Source: Saccharopolyspora spinosa NRRL 18395 (GTDB lineage Bacteria; Actinomycetota; Actinomycetes; Mycobacteriales; Pseudonocardiaceae). Taken from it: a DNA stretch of 64,000 nucleotides. The notes beneath the pieces are model-generated. The model did no database searches, had not been told where the DNA came from, and worked only from the letters and a program-made list of their open reading frames with translations. Made by a program: the position numbers and the translations under genes. Below are positions 60,711 to 64,000 of the stretch, piece after piece. The stretch lies in contig NZ_GL877882.1 of NCBI RefSeq assembly GCF_000194155.1, positions 449,158 through 513,157 of the forward strand, read 5' to 3'. The stretch's first letter is position 1, and each line of letters opens with the position of its first letter.

Positions 60711-61535
60711 ATGGACCGATTGCTGACGTGGAAGTCAGGGTGGGACAAGGAAAACCCCCTGGATATCCGAACAGGACTGGTCGGTAAGGACGACGGCACG
60801 TGGGTCGCGGGTCCGGTGTCGGGTGCGCGGTACCGCGATCTGGGGCTGGGGGAGGCCACCGGCGGCCTGCTCGGTGCGCGACATGTCCGCGGCGCCGGCA
60901 CAACCGACTGGCAGTTTCACGACGTGGACTTCCAGTGGTTTTTCGTGCTGAACGGTGAGCTCAAGATCCGCACCGAGGACGGCCGGGACCTCGCACTCGG
61001 CAAGGGCGCCTCGGCGTACCAGCCGCCGTGCTGGCGGCACCAGATCTACGCGGTGTCCGATGACTACGAGGCCATCGAGGTCACCGGTCCCACGGGCTTC
61101 GAGACGGTCACCGGCCCGGATGCGGCCAAGCCGGCGCGCGCCGAGGATTTCGCGCACCTGAAAGGGATCTACAGCTTCGATGAGCCGGGCGAGTACGTCC
61201 GCGGTGACGGCCCGCGCGCCTGGTCGCTGTACCGCGATCTGGGCACCCGCGAACCCACGGACGGCCGGGTGCACATCCACATCATCAAGCTCGATGACGA
61301 GCAGCCTTCGCCGCCCGGCGGCACCGGCGAGCACCACCACACGATGGCGCAGTGGTTCATGCCGATCCGGGGCTGGATCGACATTTCCAGCGAGGGACAG
61401 CCGAATCGACGCGTGCACGCCGGCGATTTCGTGATGCTGTCGCGGGGTGCGGCCCACAATGCGTTCGACGCCTCATCCGACTACATGACGCTGGAATTCT
61501 GTGTGCCGGCCGATTACGAAACGGTGGCACGGTGA
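60711..61535 (+). CDS. Bicupin protein
   Basis: 274 residues with two cupin barrels. First: WQFHDVDFQWFFVLNGELKI, AYQPPCWRHQIYAVSDDYEA. Second: GTGEHHHTMAQWFMPIRGWI, NRRVHAGDFVMLSRGAAHNA. The second domain has the EHHH...E-like metal cluster (His-His-His), the first has only scattered His, so metal likely binds in the C-domain. Cupins of this sort include ring-cleaving dioxygenases (gentisate type) and isomerases. Next to an FAH-family gene, a dioxygenase-like role is plausible. The stop overlaps the FAH gene start (GTGA). Confidence 0.8.
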   Translation: MDRLLTWKSGWDKENPLDIRTGLVGKDDGTWVAGPVSGARYRDLGLGEATGGLLGARHVRGAGTTDWQFHDVDFQWFFVLNGELKIRTEDGRDLALGKGASAYQPPCWRHQIYAVSDDYEAIEVTGPTGFETVTGPDAAKPARAEDFAHLKGIYSFDEPGEYVRGDGPRAWSLYRDLGTREPTDGRVHIHIIKLDDEQPSPPGGTGEHHHTMAQWFMPIRGWIDISSEGQPNRRVHAGDFVMLSRGAAHNAFDASSDYMTLEFCVPADYETVAR

Positions 61536-62506
61536 TCCTGGCGACCCTGAAAGGCGGCGGGATCGACGGGACCCTGGTCGTGGTGAGCCGCGATCGTCGC
61601 CGCCTGGCGGTCCCCTCGCGCGGGCCGCGCACGATGCAGCAGGCGATGGACGAATGGTCCTCGTGGGACCGCAGTCTCGAGGATGAGTTCGGACAGCTTG
61701 ACGACGAGACGTACGGCTTCCCGGTGGATCGGGCCACTTTTGACGCGCCGCTCCCACGGGCGTTTCATTGGGCGGAGGGCAGCTGCTACCTCCAGCACAT
61801 GGAACGCATCCGGGGCGGCCGCGGCGAGGCGCTGCCGGCCGAGCATCGCGACCGGCCGATCGTCTACCAGAGCGGCAGCGCGCGGAACATGGCTCCCGGC
61901 AGCGATATCGCGCTGCCGGATCCGGCGTGGGAGCTCGACATCGAGGCGACGGTCGTGGTGATCACCGGTCCCATCCCCGGCGGCGCGAGCGAAGCGGAGG
62001 CTGCGGGACAGATCCGATTGGTGGGCATGACGAATGACCTGACCTACCGGAAGCTGCTGGTGGACGAACGGCGGCAGGGCACCGGGGTCTACGCGTCCAA
62101 GCCGGGCCGGGCCTACGCGCCGTTCGTGGTTTCCCCGTCGACGCTCGGCCCCGCGTGGAGCGGATCGAATCTCCGCGCTGTCCTGCGCTGCGAGGTCGAC
62201 GGGGAAACGCTCGGTGTCCCGCGAGCGGACCGGGATATCGCCTTCGACTTCCCGCGGATCCTGGCTGAGCTGGCGAAAACCAGGTCGTTGGTGCCTGGCT
62301 CGATCGTCGGCACCGGCACGGTGTCCAACGCCGATCCGGCTGCCGGGTACGCCTGCATCGCCGAAAAGCGCGCTGTGGAGATCGCGAACGATGGCGCGCC
62401 CACGACGCCGTTTCTGAATGCCGGCGACACCGTCGGCATCGAGGCGCTCGGCGACGACGGGACGTCACTGTTCGGGCGCATAGCGCAGACCGTCGTGGCA
62501 GCCTGA
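61532..62506 (+). CDS. Fumarylacetoacetate hydrolase (FAH) family enzyme
   Basis: 324 residues from a GTG overlapping the bicupin stop by four bases. Motifs: FHWAEGSCYLQHMERIRGGR, RPIVYQSGSARNMAPGSDIA, DPAWELDIEATVVVITGPIP (metal Glu residues), RLVGMTNDLTYRKLLVDERR and LVPGSIVGTGTVSNADPAAG. FAH-family enzymes cleave C-C bonds of beta-keto acids or decarboxylate them in aromatic-ring meta-cleavage and gentisate pathways. Coupling to the bicupin supports sequential ring opening and C-C hydrolysis. Confidence 0.85.
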   Translation: MILATLKGGGIDGTLVVVSRDRRRLAVPSRGPRTMQQAMDEWSSWDRSLEDEFGQLDDETYGFPVDRATFDAPLPRAFHWAEGSCYLQHMERIRGGRGEALPAEHRDRPIVYQSGSARNMAPGSDIALPDPAWELDIEATVVVITGPIPGGASEAEAAGQIRLVGMTNDLTYRKLLVDERRQGTGVYASKPGRAYAPFVVSPSTLGPAWSGSNLRAVLRCEVDGETLGVPRADRDIAFDFPRILAELAKTRSLVPGSIVGTGTVSNADPAAGYACIAEKRAVEIANDGAPTTPFLNAGDTVGIEALGDDGTSLFGRIAQTVVAA

Positions 62507-62526
62507 AGCAAAGGAACTCACCAGCT

Positions 62527-63372
62527 ATGCCGAGGTTTGACGGAAGAGTCGTGTTCATCACCGGTGGCGCTCGGGGGCAGGGCCGCGAGCACGCCGTGCA
62601 CTTTGCCCGGGCAGGTGCGGACGTCGTGCTCGTCGATGTACCGGAGCAGGTCGAATCGGTGCCCTACCCGCTCGGCACGTGCGGTGATCTGCACGAAACC
62701 GTTGCCCTGGTTGAGAAACAGGGCAGGCGCGCACTCGCGATCGAGGCAGACGTGCGCCGGTCGAACCAGATGAGGGCCGCGGTCGAGCAGGCCATCGACG
62801 AGTTCGGCGCGGTCGACATCTTGGTGGCCAACGCCGGTATCGTGACCTATCGTCATCTGTCCGAAATGGACGATCAGATGTGGCAGGACACCATCGACGT
62901 CAACCTGACCGGGGTGGCCAACACGGTGCGCGCGGTCCTGGGCCACATGCTCGAACAGCGCTACGGGCGCATAGTCGTGACCTCATCGCAGGCCGGCCGG
63001 CGCGGGGTCCCGAACCTGGCACACTACTCGGCGTCGAAGTGGGGTCTCATCGGGCTCGTGAAGAGCGTCGCGCTGGTCGCGCTGGAGGTCGCACCCGCGC
63101 TGGGGATTACTTGCAACGCCGTGCTGCCCGGAGGTGTCGACACGCCGATGATGCACCACGACGAGGTGTACGCCGTGTTCGCGCCCGATGTCCCCGCACC
63201 CACGCGGGCCGACCTCGAGGAACGGCTGGGGCGGCTCAATCCGATGCCGATCACCTGGATCGAACCGAGCGACATCTCCCATGCCGTGCTGCACCTCGCC
63301 AGCGAGGAAGCCCGGTACGTCTCCGGCGCGACGATCGACGTCGCGGCCGCGTTCAATGCGAACAACTCATGA
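62527..63372 (+). CDS. Mycofactocin-type SDR oxidoreductase, paralogue 2
   Basis: 281 residues, same layout as paralogue 1: VVFITGGARGQGREHAVHFA, DILVANAGIVTYRHLSEMDD, GRIVVTSSQAGRRGVPNLAH, YSASKWGLIGLVKSVALVAL (Tyr/Lys) and NAVLPGGVDTPMMHH. It carries a small insertion, VALVALEVA, made by a 9-bp direct repeat, which lengthens the helix after the catalytic Lys by three residues. The ATG of the ligase gene overlaps its stop. Two near-identical SDRs suggest two alcohol oxidations in the pathway. Confidence 0.87.
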   Translation: MPRFDGRVVFITGGARGQGREHAVHFARAGADVVLVDVPEQVESVPYPLGTCGDLHETVALVEKQGRRALAIEADVRRSNQMRAAVEQAIDEFGAVDILVANAGIVTYRHLSEMDDQMWQDTIDVNLTGVANTVRAVLGHMLEQRYGRIVVTSSQAGRRGVPNLAHYSASKWGLIGLVKSVALVALEVAPALGITCNAVLPGGVDTPMMHHDEVYAVFAPDVPAPTRADLEERLGRLNPMPITWIEPSDISHAVLHLASEEARYVSGATIDVAAAFNANNS

Positions 63373-64000
63373 CCGCGCCGAGGGTGCTGTGGGAGCCCAC
63401 GCCTGATTCCATCGCCGGGACGCGGCTCCACCGGTTCGCTGCCTGGGTCTCGGGACGCCGTGGAATCACTCTCGGTGACCCCACCGATTACGACGCCGTG
63501 TGGCGCTGGTCGGTCGACCACCTCGACGAGTTCTGGGCAGACCTGGCTGTCTGGGCCGGCCTGTTGACCGAGCCACCCGGCCCCGCTTTGGCGAACTCGG
63601 ACATGCCGGGTGCCGTGTGGTTCCCGGACGTCCGGCTCAACTTCGCCGAACAGGCTCTCAAGAACGGCGGCGACCGGCATCCCGCCTTGGTCGTGGTGGA
63701 CGAGAATCTCGAAACCTTCGAGGTGGCATGGGCATCGTTGCGTGCTCAGGTGGGAGCCTTCGCCGATACGTTGCGACGCCTCGGCGTACGACGAGGTGAC
63801 CGCGTCGCAGGTTACCTGCCAAACGGGTCCGAGGCGGTGGTCGCCTTTCTCGGCACTGCCGCGCTCGGTGCTGTGTGGACAGTGTGCGCATCCGACTTCG
63901 GGCCCAGTGCTGTGCTCGCCCGGCTCGCTCAGGTCGAGCCGGTCGTTCTGGTGGCCGCCGACGGGTACCGGTTCAACGGGAAGGAGTACGACCGGCGCGA
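63369..64000 (+). CDS. Acetoacetyl-CoA synthetase, N-terminal part (window end)
   Basis: From ATG 63369 (overlaps the SDR stop): LWEPTPDSIAGTRLHRFAAW, YDAVWRWSVDHLDEFWADLA, WFPDVRLNFAEQALKNGGDR, LGVRRGDRVAGYLPNGSEAV, GAVWTVCASDFGPSAVLARL and EPVVLVAADGYRFNGKEYDR. These are the first 210 residues of acetoacetate-CoA ligase, an AMP-forming enzyme that activates acetoacetate or a related 3-keto acid. The gene continues past 64000. Acetoacetate is an expected product of an FAH-type cleavage, which fits the position. Confidence 0.88.
   Translation, partial: MTAPRVLWEPTPDSIAGTRLHRFAAWVSGRRGITLGDPTDYDAVWRWSVDHLDEFWADLAVWAGLLTEPPGPALANSDMPGAVWFPDVRLNFAEQALKNGGDRHPALVVVDENLETFEVAWASLRAQVGAFADTLRRLGVRRGDRVAGYLPNGSEAVVAFLGTAALGAVWTVCASDFGPSAVLARLAQVEPVVLVAADGYRFNGKEYDRR

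Overview
The window is high-GC DNA from an actinomycete. A Pseudonocardiaceae-type host (Amycolatopsis, Saccharopolyspora, Pseudonocardia) is an inference from GC content, a fused fbiC, F420-dependent LLM enzymes, the DUF574 methyltransferase family and the style of the polymorphic-toxin linkers. No rRNA, tRNA or CRISPR array was seen. It reads as an accessory region, with well-kept catabolic operons set between two zones of gene remnants and insertion sequences.

Region A (1 to about 7.6 kb, and 11.2 to 19.2 kb) is a mosaic of broken genes: kdp-type membrane microproteins, the first part of a selenium-binding protein (twice), fragments of IS701, IS982 and rve-type transposases, several partial copies of an AbrB-domain gene plus tyrosine-recombinase pair, and glycine/proline-rich linkers of polymorphic toxins. 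One complete recombinase remains (17957-18991). Its 3' end, terminator and an inverted-repeat site recur as two tandem partial copies near 12.4-12.8 kb. A toxin C-terminal domain with a probable immunity gene lies at 10.8-12.3 kb. A DUF6924 protein, a CAP-domain protein, an alpha/beta hydrolase and an IS630 element lie among them.

Region B (19.4-43.9 kb) is a catabolic super-cluster in three operons around one LysR gene. Operon I (minus, 28842 to 19360) has an MHS transporter, LLM oxidoreductase, amidohydrolase, enoyl-CoA hydratase, SDR, a broken MaoC, then fbiC-cofC-npdG for making and reducing coenzyme F420. Operon II (minus, 35027 to 29441) has an MFS transporter lacking its first helix, an ADP-forming acyl-CoA synthetase and a two-subunit acyl-CoA dehydrogenase. 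Operon III (plus, 36634 to 43894) has a second LLM enzyme, a broken SDR, MaoC, acyl-CoA ligase, a Ltp2-like thiolase-fold protein with a DUF35 partner, and a FadE5-like dehydrogenase. Three copies of a 48-nt two-part motif (29116, 35279, 36264) sit upstream of the three operons in the same relative orientation and are the best candidate LysR operator. Together the genes suggest uptake, F420H2-dependent reduction, CoA activation and beta-oxidation or retro-aldol shortening of an unknown cyclic or branched substrate.

Region C (43.9-55.4 kb) is a second decay zone: broken methyltransferase, DNA ligase, recombinase-like gene, flavin monooxygenase, KAP NTPase and sugar-binding lipoprotein, with an IS481 element and an IS5-family element that splits a secreted NucA/NucB-type nuclease.

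Region D (55.5-64 kb) is another catabolic cluster: IclR regulator, a SnoaL-like gene split by an IS66 element with perfect 8-bp target duplication, serine hydrolase, two mycofactocin-type SDRs, bicupin, fumarylacetoacetate-hydrolase-family enzyme, and the start of an acetoacetyl-CoA synthetase that runs off the window.
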